The notes under the pieces: generated by a model
Told to the model about the DNA's origin: nothing
Seen by the model: only the letters and a program-made list of their open reading frames with translations
The model's database searches: none
In this document: one piece after another, positions 1 through 8,423 of the stretch
How positions within the stretch are numbered: position 1 is the stretch's first letter
Layout of the letters: each line of letters starts with the position of its first letter
Assembly: GCA_937925655.1 (NCBI GenBank)
Contig: CALAMC010000007.1
Coordinates: 1 to 56,969, forward strand
Origin: an uncultured candidate division Zixibacteria bacterium
Lineage (GTDB): Bacteria; Zixibacteria; MSB-5A5; GN15; PGXB01
Length of the DNA stretch: 56,969 bases
Direction: 5' to 3'
Position numbers and translations under genes: made by a program

Positions 1-19
1 TGTGCACATACCTCTTGAG

Positions 20-52
20 AGCCTCTTGTCAGAAGCAAGGGGCTTTATTTTT
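20..52 (+). terminator. Rho-independent terminator of an upstream gene
   Basis: A 9-bp stem (AGCCTCTTG pairing with CAAGGGGCT, one G-T pair) encloses a 7-base loop and is followed directly by TTATTTTT. This is the form of an intrinsic terminator reading on the plus strand, so a gene or RNA probably ends just left of the window. Bases 53-90 hold nothing else that I recognise. Confidence 0.7.
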
Positions 53-90
53 GGATGGAACCCCCAACGTCATATCTTGACGGCGGTCGC

Positions 91-549
91 CTAAAAATCC
101 GCCGACTTGTCCCGCGAATGCATTCCTTCCAGATATAGCTTGAGATAGCGGTTCTCGACTTCTTTGTTTTCGGCTTGAACCCGGATAATATCACGAAGCG
201 AAACCAGCCCGATCAGATTCTCACCATCGACAATGGGCACGTGCCGAATCCAGTTCTTCGTCATTACCCCGGCAATATATGACACGTCATCGTCGGGCAG
301 TCCCACGATTACCGCCGTGGTCATGACATCCTCGACATGAAGATTGTGGTATTCACCCTTGGTTTCGTGAACCTTTTTAAATATATCCTTATCGCTGACA
401 ATGCCCGAAAGCTTGCCGGATTCATCGATAACCGGAAGACAGCTGATATTATTAGTGATTAAAACCTCCATGGCCTTATCTATCGGCTGATGAGGTTCAA
501 TGGTAATGAGATCCCGTTTCTTTTCATTCAGAAGCGTTCTAACGAGCAT
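91..549 (-). CDS. Tandem CBS-domain protein
   Basis: This 152-aa protein consists almost entirely of two CBS domains (about residues 9-63 and 73-126). Each shows the usual pattern of a 'cLPVID..GkLsGIVSdkDI' type core. CBS pairs bind adenine nucleotides and usually regulate a partner enzyme or channel; no partner is fused here, so it is a stand-alone sensor module in the cytoplasm. The ATG at 549 is preferred because AGAAAGGAAG lies just upstream and the product begins MLVRTLL, as family members do. An in-frame extension to 621 would add 24 residues that look unrelated. Family assignment is firm; the ligand and partner are unknown. Confidence 0.9.
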   Translation of the reverse strand: MLVRTLLNEKKRDLITIEPHQPIDKAMEVLITNNISCLPVIDESGKLSGIVSDKDIFKKVHETKGEYHNLHVEDVMTTAVIVGLPDDDVSYIAGVMTKNWIRHVPIVDGENLIGLVSLRDIIRVQAENKEVENRYLKLYLEGMHSRDKSADF

Positions 550-703
550 TGCGGCTTCCTTTCTGTTAAAAGGCATCGTAATCCAGGCAAGTATTTTATT
601 ATAACTTATGGGCCGGTCCAAAACAAGTAAAAGTTCACCCGGCCAATCTGCCTAAGACACACCTTGACAAAAACCAAAGACCGGTATAATTTCGACCATA
701 ACC

Positions 704-1831
704 ATGACAAACCAAATGAATAATCTTGAAATTCGCCTTATTCAGCCCGAGGAATCCCCGGCCGCGAATGATTTCTATAATGGCATCTATGGCAAAAAGC
801 GTTCCCTTGAGCAATGGCAGTGGGAATTTGCCGAAAACACCTATGACACCGATCAAATTCTTTACGCCATTGTCAAAGATGGATCCAGAATTGTCGGAAC
901 CCAGGCCTTCATACCGATCCAAATGATAGACCCTAACGGCATTTTCTGGACGGCCAAATCTGAAGAAACTCTGGTCGACCCGAATTATCGGGGACAAAAG
1001 TTGTTTGACAAAATGTATTCCCTGTTATTCGAAGAAGCCGAAAAGCGCGGGTTTGCATACGTATGGGGCTTCACCCCGGCCGAGAAGGCCTTCAAAAAAC
1101 TCGGTTTTGAGATGCCGGGCAAAACCTCGCAAATGCTTTTTCCCATGCAATACCGTGCTTTGGATAAATTAATGGCCAAAGACCGCGAAGCCGAACGGGA
1201 CGTGCCGAAATCAATGCTTAAACATCTGTCATACAAACTCGCCTTCAGAATATCTATCCCTCTGTCCGGACTGAAATTGTCGATGAAAGCGTCGCGAAAA
1301 AATGATATTGAGATTCGGACAATCGACTCGCCGCCGCAAGCGGCGGACGACCTGTGCCGGCGATTCATCAAAAAATACGGCGGCGTCACTATCTACCGCG
1401 ACGGTGAATATCTCAAGTGGCGCATCTTCGATAATCCATACGTCAAGGCTAATATGGTCGGCGCCTTCCACGACAATACATTGCTTGGCTGGGCGGCTTT
1501 CTCGCTCGGCGATGACGGCGTAGGTTACCTGGTCGATATTTTAACCGCCTCCGATCTTGGAAATGACCCCGAAATAGTGCAACGCCTGCTGATCGAAGCC
1601 GTCATTAGAACGCGCGACATGGGTGCACTGGCCCTGCGCGGCTGGAGCGTCAACAATCATCCTTTTGATAAACTCGTTCTGAATGCCGCGCGGAAGATCG
1701 GCTTCTGGCATTTTGATAAAGGCCACACGGTTGTCTTGTATGAAACCAAAGCCGGTAAAAGTGGCGTTCACCGACACACTTTCGACGATTTCCAAATTAC
1801 TCGCATTTACACCGAAGGTATCATGGGTTGA
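704..1831 (+). CDS. GNAT-family N-acetyltransferase
   Basis: This 375-aa protein has a GNAT fold at its N-terminal half: a beta strand ending in 'ETLVDPNYRGQKLFDKM' (about residues 88-104) matches the acetyl-CoA pyrophosphate-binding motif, followed by 'EEAEKRGFAYVWGFTP' and 'FKKLGFE', the usual end of the domain. The C-terminal half looks like a second, degenerate GNAT-like domain. Such two-domain acetyltransferases often sit in glycan or surface-polysaccharide loci. The gene overlaps the next one by 4 bases, so the two are probably translated together, which suggests acetylation of a sugar or peptidoglycan substrate. The substrate is not evident. No strong Shine-Dalgarno precedes the ATG at 704; the ATG at 716 is possible. 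Confidence 0.82.
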   Translation: MTNQMNNLEIRLIQPEESPAANDFYNGIYGKKRSLEQWQWEFAENTYDTDQILYAIVKDGSRIVGTQAFIPIQMIDPNGIFWTAKSEETLVDPNYRGQKLFDKMYSLLFEEAEKRGFAYVWGFTPAEKAFKKLGFEMPGKTSQMLFPMQYRALDKLMAKDREAERDVPKSMLKHLSYKLAFRISIPLSGLKLSMKASRKNDIEIRTIDSPPQAADDLCRRFIKKYGGVTIYRDGEYLKWRIFDNPYVKANMVGAFHDNTLLGWAAFSLGDDGVGYLVDILTASDLGNDPEIVQRLLIEAVIRTRDMGALALRGWSVNNHPFDKLVLNAARKIGFWHFDKGHTVVLYETKAGKSGVHRHTFDDFQITRIYTEGIMG

Positions 1832-3246
1832 TTAATTCCATGAACGGCGAATATTTACTCCAACAAATCGAAAACCATGTAAGGTTGTTCTTCACCGATG
1901 CCGCCTTGAGCCTGATTAAAGCGGCCGATATTCGCTTCGCCCATTACGCCGATGCCATCGATATCAAAGAATATTGCCTCATCATCCCGATTGACATAGA
2001 CAGCGGTATCGCACCGCAAAATATTTATAAAGTCCCTTTTAACGACACCCAATTGACGCTCTGGTCGCCCCTGCCCCGACCCGACCGACCGGGCTGGAGG
2101 GCCATCCCCAATGACAACCATCCCCTGTGGTATATTAATGACTGCCAAACGATTATTCCCGCTACGAATATTTTCAAAATCGCCTGGGACCTGCTCACTT
2201 TCCGCGAAGACAGCGAGTTGCCTTGGCGCGACAAGCATGGCCGCTTTAACTCACCGTTCAGCCCCCGACTTGATTTCGGTCTTCTTGAAATCCCCGTGTT
2301 CAATGAAGCCGTTGCCCTCATGCTGGCGGCCTGCAAATGTCTCTCCGGCGCGGCCATACCCGATGATAATATCGGCGGGCTGATTGCGGCGCCCGTCGTT
2401 AATTTATCGCATGATTGCGATGTTTTGTACGGAAACGACTTCTGGACCCAGGCCGCCCGTTTTGCCCGTATTTTCATACCTTCATCGCACGGATTGCTCT
2501 CCCGATTATCCAATATCCGGTGGATGGCCGGTAATACCCTTCACCCCGGTCGATATTATTTTAATAATGTCATCGGGATGATTAATCTGGAAAAACAGTA
2601 CGGCTTCAAATCCACGTTTTACATGCTCAACGGCTCCGGCGGGCGCTACGGTTCTCGCAACGGTCTTGATGCCATCATTAAAATTAAGGATTTTATCCCC
2701 GATGGCTGGGAAACCGGCCTTCACTACAATTACAATACCTACAACAAGTCTGATAAATTGAAAGCCCAGAAGGGCGAATTGCAGACGGCACTCGGACGAT
2801 TGATAACCTCCGGACGAGCCCACTATCTTCGATTCGACCATACAACCTCATTTGACCGATGGACGCAAGCAGGTATCAAAATCGATGAATCGGTCGGATA
2901 CTCCAAACATATCGGATACCGTTGCGGCCTCGCGGGATGTTTTCAACCATACGACAATAAGGCCGGTAAAGCATACGATATTTTCGAAGCCCCTCTGGCG
3001 ATTATGGATACAACTCTGGTCGATCAATACGGCGATGATTCGATCCGTCACTTCGAGAGTATGCTCAAACACCTGTCGTGCATAGGCGGAGCCATGAATC
3101 TTGTCTTTCACCCAGGAACATTTTTCAATCCGGAAATGCCCCGTATGCTCGGCATATATCACAAAATTCTCATGACCTGCCGCGACACAAAATCAAGATG
3201 CCTGACGGCAGACGATATGCTAAAAATACTCACTAAAAGAGGCTAA
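1828..3246 (+). CDS. Polysaccharide deacetylase-like protein (DUF7033-type architecture)
   Basis: The product (472 aa from TTG 1828, or 468 aa from ATG 1840) has an N-terminal region of about 190 residues followed by a NodB-like deacetylase domain. The domain opens with 'NLSHDCDVLYG' near residue 192, where the Asp pair would bind metal. It contains 'GWETGLHYNYNTY', where His is expected, and 'YLRFDHTTSFDRW', and ends near 'FHPGTFF' (about residue 427). This order matches the deacetylase proteins of capsule and O-antigen loci that carry an N-terminal DUF7033-like domain. The start overlaps the acetyltransferase stop (TTGA), so the pair likely acts on the same glycan. The gene meets the convergent CoA-transferase tail to tail, with their stop codons sharing CTAA. 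Confidence 0.78.
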   Translation: MINSMNGEYLLQQIENHVRLFFTDAALSLIKAADIRFAHYADAIDIKEYCLIIPIDIDSGIAPQNIYKVPFNDTQLTLWSPLPRPDRPGWRAIPNDNHPLWYINDCQTIIPATNIFKIAWDLLTFREDSELPWRDKHGRFNSPFSPRLDFGLLEIPVFNEAVALMLAACKCLSGAAIPDDNIGGLIAAPVVNLSHDCDVLYGNDFWTQAARFARIFIPSSHGLLSRLSNIRWMAGNTLHPGRYYFNNVIGMINLEKQYGFKSTFYMLNGSGGRYGSRNGLDAIIKIKDFIPDGWETGLHYNYNTYNKSDKLKAQKGELQTALGRLITSGRAHYLRFDHTTSFDRWTQAGIKIDESVGYSKHIGYRCGLAGCFQPYDNKAGKAYDIFEAPLAIMDTTLVDQYGDDSIRHFESMLKHLSCIGGAMNLVFHPGTFFNPEMPRMLGIYHKILMTCRDTKSRCLTADDMLKILTKRG

Positions 3247-4640
3247 TTTCGGGCCTCCGTCTGCACCGCCCGTTCATAGGGAGTGAAGCCCGGGACGCCT
3301 TTATGGACAATCCAGGTCGGCTTGTGAAAAGCGGGGTCATCGGTGATGGTCTTCATGAGTTGTTCGCGATAATCCGGACGAGCCAGATGAGCAATGCCGA
3401 CCGCCCGTTCGCCAAGACTCAACCGCCGCGGATCAAAAGCCCCGTTTTCGGTCACGATTATAACCTGGTCGGCCGGAATGGCCGTCGTGGTTATACCGGC
3501 CGGACACCGATCAACTATTTTCGACCGGCCGTCCTTGGTGGTCGATTTAAGAGCGATTATGGCTACGCCGCCTTCCGAATACTGCGCGCCTCGGTTGAAA
3601 TCGGCCTGACCCCCGACGCCGCTGTATACCTTGCGGGCGTCCAGCGAATCAGCCCAGATATTCCCATGCAAATCCACCCCGATGGCGCTGTTGACCGTTA
3701 CCATGCGCGGTTGCTCGGCTATGCGAAAAATGTTGTTGGTGAAACTTGATGACCGGCTCTGTACGGAGCTGTTGTAACTTAGCCAGTCATACCCCGCCTG
3801 ATCGGCCATGAGAAATATGGACGATATCGCGAAATTGACGTCCGGCTTCCAGCGATTGGTTACCGCCCCGGCTTCGACCAGGCGCCGCATTCCATCCGCA
3901 AATAACTCCGTATGAATACCCAAATCTTTATACCCGCGCCGCAGGATTGATTCCGTCACCGCCTCCGGGACTTCACCGATGCCATACTGAAGTGTCGAAC
4001 CCGGCTCGTTGCCCGATCCGTCTTTTATAAACATCGAGGCGATTATTTCCGCAATACGTCGGGCGCGCTCATCCGGCCTATGCACCGGACTAACCGGCAG
4101 CGGATAATCGGCATCCAGAAGATAATCAATATACGACTCCGGTATACTCACGCCCAGTACAAACGGCATGCGGGCGTTGCGCTCGGCAATGATCACCCCG
4201 CCCCGCTTCCGAGCCGACTCAATCGCCGCGTGGACCGCCTCGACCGTCGTTCCCAGACTGTAGTTACCCCCGTTGTCGGGACCCGCCACGGAACATAAAA
4301 CGACGTCCGGCCCTCCCGGCCGACGGGCGTATTTGGGGATTTCCGAAAGATGCATGGGATGATATTTGGCCCGTCCCTGGTTGACCGCCTCACGAGTCAA
4401 ATGGCTGTTGAAAAGCACGCGATGCGTCAACTCCTCGCAGCGACGGGGACTGAATAACTCCTCCAATCCGTCACCCAAAAGCAAAATACTGTACAAAGCG
4501 ATATGTTTGATATTCAAGTCAACAGCCAGTTGTTTCAATAACTCACGTGGAGTCGCCGCATTTCCGGAAGTATATATGACACTGCCGGGTTTTATTACGC
4601 TGGCATTGACCGCTTCGGAAGCATGTTTAATTTTTTGCAT
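3243..4640 (-). CDS. Acetyl-CoA hydrolase/CoA-transferase family protein (Cat1/4-hydroxybutyrate CoA-transferase type)
   Basis: This 465-aa enzyme belongs to the acetyl-CoA hydrolase/transferase family. The glycine-rich segment 'GIGEVPEAV' (about residue 220) is followed by 'GIHTELFADG' (about residues 241-250), whose Glu is the expected site of the covalent CoA-thioester intermediate. 'GVGGQADFNRGA' (about residue 340) is the conserved C-terminal motif. Family members move CoA between acetyl-CoA and succinate, butyrate, propionate or 4-hydroxybutyrate, so it could make acetate or conserve energy in fermentation. AAGGG lies upstream of the ATG. It is monocistronic and convergent with the glycan genes. 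The precise acyl substrate cannot be read from sequence. Confidence 0.88.
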   Translation of the reverse strand: MQKIKHASEAVNASVIKPGSVIYTSGNAATPRELLKQLAVDLNIKHIALYSILLLGDGLEELFSPRRCEELTHRVLFNSHLTREAVNQGRAKYHPMHLSEIPKYARRPGGPDVVLCSVAGPDNGGNYSLGTTVEAVHAAIESARKRGGVIIAERNARMPFVLGVSIPESYIDYLLDADYPLPVSPVHRPDERARRIAEIIASMFIKDGSGNEPGSTLQYGIGEVPEAVTESILRRGYKDLGIHTELFADGMRRLVEAGAVTNRWKPDVNFAISSIFLMADQAGYDWLSYNSSVQSRSSSFTNNIFRIAEQPRMVTVNSAIGVDLHGNIWADSLDARKVYSGVGGQADFNRGAQYSEGGVAIIALKSTTKDGRSKIVDRCPAGITTTAIPADQVIIVTENGAFDPRRLSLGERAVGIAHLARPDYREQLMKTITDDPAFHKPTWIVHKGVPGFTPYERAVQTEARN

Positions 4641-4921
4641 AATACCCTTACTTTATCCAGCGATTATTCCAATCCGCCCCTGTTATCGATCTCAACCTCA
4701 TAAAATACCATAAAAACTTCAATTAATATCTATTTTAAAGAAATTTATAAAAATATTTTTATTTTTTTCCTGAAAAACGGACTAATTCGGCTTATTCCCG
4801 CTCTGTATCAGATGGTATAGTCAGCCTATTTTTATTTTATTAGGCAAAATACTGCAAATATTTAACAACTGCTTTTGCTCGAATAATTGACTGAATAAAC
4901 AACGTAAATTTGGAGGTTGCG
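4641..4921. other. Divergent intergenic region, AT-rich
   Basis: This 281-base gap separates the divergent CoA-transferase and lipoprotein genes and must hold both their promoters. Its middle (about 4720-4770) is strongly AT-rich. I see no unambiguous -35/-10 pair; TGGTATAGT near 4812 could be a -10 region for the lipoprotein. GGAGGT at 4912-4917 is the ribosome binding site of the lipoprotein. Confidence 0.45.
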
Positions 4922-6355
4922 ATGCTGAAATTCATTGGATCTGTCCTGCTGATGGGCGTTGCCATGATTATGGCCTTCGGCTGCTCACAGGAACAAACAC
5001 CCATCTCATGGGATAACAGCCCCGCCCGGGTGGCCAACTACATGCTTCCGGCCGGTGCCACACTTGAATCGGCCATATTTTATGTCTATGTTTATGAGCC
5101 CGGGTCCCTCCCGGTCAATTTTCACAGAATCACTTCCGACTGGCAGGAAATGGTCGTGACTTGGGCAAGTTTCGGCGCGGCATTTGACGCCACCGTTTAC
5201 AATACGACCACTTTCGACGCCGTCGGCTGGTTTGATATCGACCTGACCGACCTCGTTTCGGAATGGATAGCCGGAACCGATAATTTCGGTTTCCTGATGG
5301 ATCAGGGGGAAGTTAATACCCCACGCACTCTTTATTACAGCCGCGAAAGTAATGACACCCCCTTTATGGTAATCATCTATACGATGGGCGAAACCTCGGT
5401 GACCGATACCATTTTCCCCATCGCCGATACCTATATTTATGAATTTATCCCCGATCGCAATTTCGGCAACGACACTTTGATATACACCGGCTGGCGCGGG
5501 ATGACCGACCTGGAAAAACAAGCCCTCGTCAAATTCGACATCGAGGCCTCTCCCGATGAACCCGAACTGGCCGCCATCGGCGATTACGTCTGGCACGATA
5601 TGGACAACGATGGGATTCAGGACGAAGGCGAACCGGGTGTCGAGGGCGTCACCGTCAATCTTTATGACTGCCAGGACATCCTTCTCGCCACGACAACGAC
5701 CGATGCCAACGGCTTTTACCTGTTCGATGGCCTGATGGCCGGAGATTATTATGTCGAATTCGTTTTACCCGACGGGTATTTTTTCAGCCCGGTCGACCAG
5801 GGCAACGATGATGCCCAAGACAGCGATGCCGACCCGATGACCGGAAAAGCCATCTGCACCACCCTCGATGAAGGCGAATACGATATGACCTGGGACGCCG
5901 GTATCTACATGCCTATGCAGGATGGATGCACTCACACTATCGGTTACTGGAAAACCCACGCCGGTTTTGGCCCACAGGCCGATGTCGTTTCACAATACCT
6001 GCCGATATGGCTGGGCGACGACGGCGGCTCCAAGAGCCTGGCCGTCACCGACGCCGCCATTGCCGTAGCCGTCCTTGAAATGAAAACATACGGTACAAAC
6101 AGCAATGGTATCACCAAGCTATACGCCCAGTTGCTAGGCGCTAAATTAAGCATTGCCAGTGGCGCCGGTGACATCGACGTCGCCGATATTATCGCCGATG
6201 CTGATGCTTTCCTTGCCGGTCACGACTGGAATAACTGGGCCGGCCTTTCCCGGGCTGACAGAAATAAAGTCCTCTATTGGCAGGGAATGCTGGATAATTA
6301 TAATAACGGCTTGATCGGCCCCGGTCATTGCGATGAGCTTGAATACGGAAATTAG
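4922..6355 (+). CDS. Modular surface lipoprotein: DNRLRE-like domain, SdrD B-like domain and GYWKTH domain
   Basis: The 477-aa product begins with a lipoprotein signal (MLKFIGSVLLMGVAMIMAFGC), so Cys of 'MAFGCSQ' is the predicted lipidated residue. Residues of about 25-205 resemble a DNRLRE-type beta-sandwich ('SAIFYVYVYEPG', 'WFDIDLTDLVSEWIAG'). Residues of about 215-325 form an SdrD B-like/Cna_B-like domain with the hallmark 'IGDYVWHDMDNDGIQDEGE', a calcium-binding loop. The C-terminal 150 residues start with 'TIGYWKTHAGFG', a domain seen at the ends of many bacterial surface proteins. The ATG at 4922 follows GGAGGT closely and is chosen over an upstream TTG at 4910. A strong terminator follows at once, so the gene is monocistronic. 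It probably serves adhesion or the cell surface layer; its ligand is unknown. Confidence 0.85.
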   Translation: MLKFIGSVLLMGVAMIMAFGCSQEQTPISWDNSPARVANYMLPAGATLESAIFYVYVYEPGSLPVNFHRITSDWQEMVVTWASFGAAFDATVYNTTTFDAVGWFDIDLTDLVSEWIAGTDNFGFLMDQGEVNTPRTLYYSRESNDTPFMVIIYTMGETSVTDTIFPIADTYIYEFIPDRNFGNDTLIYTGWRGMTDLEKQALVKFDIEASPDEPELAAIGDYVWHDMDNDGIQDEGEPGVEGVTVNLYDCQDILLATTTTDANGFYLFDGLMAGDYYVEFVLPDGYFFSPVDQGNDDAQDSDADPMTGKAICTTLDEGEYDMTWDAGIYMPMQDGCTHTIGYWKTHAGFGPQADVVSQYLPIWLGDDGGSKSLAVTDAAIAVAVLEMKTYGTNSNGITKLYAQLLGAKLSIASGAGDIDVADIIADADAFLAGHDWNNWAGLSRADRNKVLYWQGMLDNYNNGLIGPGHCDELEYGN

Positions 6356-6375
6356 AAGTTTCAATAATCCTACTA

Positions 6376-6406
6376 AACCCGCGAAATCTCTTTCGCGGGT
6401 TTTTTA
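6376..6406 (+). terminator. Intrinsic terminator of the lipoprotein gene
   Basis: AACCCGCGAAA and TTTCGCGGGTT form a perfect stem around a 3-4 base loop, followed by TTTTTTATT. It starts about 20 bases after the lipoprotein stop. It also lies downstream of the minus-strand selenocysteine tRNA, where the A-rich flank of the same hairpin could help end that transcript. Confidence 0.88.
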
Positions 6407-6423
6407 TTGTCCAAAAAATAAAA

Positions 6424-6516
6424 CGGAAGGGGTGGGAATCGAACCCACCGGAGACAGCATTACTGCCTCCCCACGGTTTTGAAGACCGCAAGGGCCACCA
6501 GACCCTATCCGCTTCC
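6424..6516 (-). tRNA. selC: tRNA-Sec (selenocysteine, anticodon TCA)
   Basis: Read on the minus strand, the 93-base gene has the tRNA-Sec plan. The acceptor begins GGAAGCGG and pairs with CCCCTTCC, with one C-C mismatch at pair 6, and the discriminator is G. The D arm has a 6-bp stem (AGGGTC/GGCCCT) with a 4-base loop TGGT, diagnostic for tRNA-Sec. The anticodon loop CTTCAAA carries TCA. A long variable arm (GGAGGCAG..CTGTCTCC) precedes the T arm GTGGG-TTCGATT-CCCAC. CCA is not encoded. The tRNA decodes UGA as selenocysteine, so the genome should also encode SelA, SelB, SelD and selenoproteins; none of these is recognisable in this window. Confidence 0.93.
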
Positions 6517-6585
6517 GAAATGAATATACCAAAACCTGCCCGATTAAGCAAGTTCGCTTAAATCCGATTGAATTGATTGAATAAC

Positions 6586-7305
6586 TTAGATCGACTTCAC
6601 CGGCATTTTCACCGGGTCATCGATAAGAATATTCTCTTTGATAACAAACGCCTCGGCGTATCGAACTCCGACCATATGGCCGTAGTGTTGCGCCGTGATG
6701 GTCATGAATTCGAAAATATCCACGCCCGGTTTGTAAATCTGATGTGATTGCTCGGAACCGTCGAACTGCGATTTATACGCCGCCACCGCGTCCAGCTTGC
6801 GCGACATCTGCGCGGTGATATCAACGAAGAAAGTATGGTGAATATCGCGAAACGACGACGTGTAAACGATTTTCCGCGGGCGATGAGGCTCTCCGTCGAG
6901 CTGGAGCTTTTTCAAACCGGCCAGGTAACAGGCGTCATATCCTAAAAGCGAGGCCGACAGGTGATCCGGGTGACGTTGCACCCAGTACGGCAAGATGACC
7001 AGTTCCGGGCGAGTCTGGCGGATAATGCGGGCGATTTTCAGCTTATTTTCCCGCGACACTTCAACTCCGGCATCCGGCAGATTGAGATTTTCGCGGTACG
7101 ACAAATTCATTATTTTTGCGGCCTCGGCAGCGTCACGACCCCGCTCTTCGGCCGTTCCCTTGGTCCCCATCTCCCCTGCCGTAAGATCCAGTATGCCTGT
7201 TTTATAACCTATATCGGCGAATTTAATCATGGTCCCGCCGCAGGTGATTTCGACATCATCGCGATGCGCCGCAATGGCCAGGACGTCGAGCTTTATGTCA
7301 GCCAT
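6586..7305 (-). CDS. bshB1: Bacillithiol biosynthesis deacetylase BshB1
   Basis: This 239-aa enzyme is of the PIG-L/LmbE deacetylase family. The zinc motif is 'AHRDDVE' (residues 13-19; Arg replaces the usual Pro of AHPDD, but the metal-binding His and Asp remain), and 'QRHPDHLSAS' supplies the second His cluster. 'LTAGEMGTKGTAEER' is characteristic of BshB1. It removes acetate from N-acetylglucosaminyl-malate to give glucosaminyl-malate, step 2 of bacillithiol synthesis in the cytoplasm. Its start overlaps the end of bshA by 8 bases, so the two are co-translated. The context with bshA and bshC makes the assignment secure. Confidence 0.93.
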   Translation of the reverse strand: MADIKLDVLAIAAHRDDVEITCGGTMIKFADIGYKTGILDLTAGEMGTKGTAEERGRDAAEAAKIMNLSYRENLNLPDAGVEVSRENKLKIARIIRQTRPELVILPYWVQRHPDHLSASLLGYDACYLAGLKKLQLDGEPHRPRKIVYTSSFRDIHHTFFVDITAQMSRKLDAVAAYKSQFDGSEQSHQIYKPGVDIFEFMTITAQHYGHMVGVRYAEAFVIKENILIDDPVKMPVKSI

Positions 7306-8422
7306 TCAACACCTCTTCATAATAGCTCTCATACTCCGAAATGATTTTATCGGCGTTGAACCGTTCATTGGCCAGTCGGACGGCCTCGGCCTTGAATTGC
7401 GCCAACCGCCCCCGGTCAGTCAGCAGGCTTATTCCTTTGTCGGCCATCGCGGCCGTATCCCCCACCCGGCATAAAAAACCGTTGACATTATCCTCGATAA
7501 CTTCCACCAGCCCCGTCCCCGATGTCCCGATTACCGGGACACCGCTGGCCAAAGCCTCCAGGGCTGCCAATCCAAATGACTCCTCTTCCGAAGGGAGTAA
7601 AAACAGGTCACAAAGCGGTAAAATCGCCTCCACCCGGCTTTGATTACCCAGAAAAACCACCCGGTCGCCCAGATTTCGTTTGTTCACCTGACGCCGTACC
7701 AGAATCGCATCCGGGCCCTCCCCGATCAGAATCAGTCGGGCCGGGAGCTTCTGCCGGATACGATCGAAGATATCGATCACGTCCAGCGCCCGTTTAACCG
7801 GGCGGAAATTGGAAACATGTGCTATGATGAATTCATCCTCGGCCGCGAACGAATGCCTCTTGCAGGGCGAATGATTATCGGGACTGAAACGATCCGCATC
7901 GAAAAAATTATGCACCACCCGAATATCCTTTTCGATTTTGAATTCTCGAACCGTTTCCTCGGCCAAATAGTGCGACACGGCCGTGATACCGTCGGAGGCA
8001 TTGATGGAAAACCGCGTGATGTCATAGTACGACGGATCGCTCCCGACCAGCGTTATATCCGTCCCGTGCAACGTCGTGATAATTTTCGGCGTCCGACAGG
8101 TCACCAGTTGCTTGGCCAGAAAAGCGCACGTCGCGTGCGGAATGGCATAGTGCACGTGCATTAAATCGAGTTCATACTGGCAACAAACTTCCGCCATGCG
8201 GGTGGCCAGGGCCAGCGTGTACGGCGGGTGTTTGAACAGCGGATAGGCCGTCGTTTCCACCCCGTGAAAAAACAAGTTCTGCTGGAATTCATCCAGACGA
8301 AACGGCAACGCATAACTGATAAAATGCACCTGATGCCCGCGTGCGGCCAGCTTGCGCCCCAGTTCGGTGGCGACAACCCCGGAACCGCCCGGCACGGGAT
8401 AACAGGTAATACCGACTTTCAT
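7298..8422 (-). CDS. bshA: N-acetyl-alpha-D-glucosaminyl L-malate synthase BshA
   Basis: This 374-aa protein is a GT4-family, GT-B-fold glycosyltransferase. The N-terminal 'GGSGVVATELG' (about residues 12-22) and 'ISYALPFRLD' are typical of BshA. The C-terminal nucleotide-sugar site shows 'PSEEESFGLAALEALASG', the E-x7-E motif. The enzyme transfers GlcNAc from UDP-GlcNAc to L-malate, the first step of bacillithiol synthesis. It begins two bases after the bshC stop and overlaps bshB1, so the three bsh genes form one translationally linked block. The length is normal for the family. Confidence 0.94.
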   Translation of the reverse strand: MKVGITCYPVPGGSGVVATELGRKLAARGHQVHFISYALPFRLDEFQQNLFFHGVETTAYPLFKHPPYTLALATRMAEVCCQYELDLMHVHYAIPHATCAFLAKQLVTCRTPKIITTLHGTDITLVGSDPSYYDITRFSINASDGITAVSHYLAEETVREFKIEKDIRVVHNFFDADRFSPDNHSPCKRHSFAAEDEFIIAHVSNFRPVKRALDVIDIFDRIRQKLPARLILIGEGPDAILVRRQVNKRNLGDRVVFLGNQSRVEAILPLCDLFLLPSEEESFGLAALEALASGVPVIGTSGTGLVEVIEDNVNGFLCRVGDTAAMADKGISLLTDRGRLAQFKAEAVRLANERFNADKIISEYESYYEEVLNG

Positions 8423-8423
8423 A

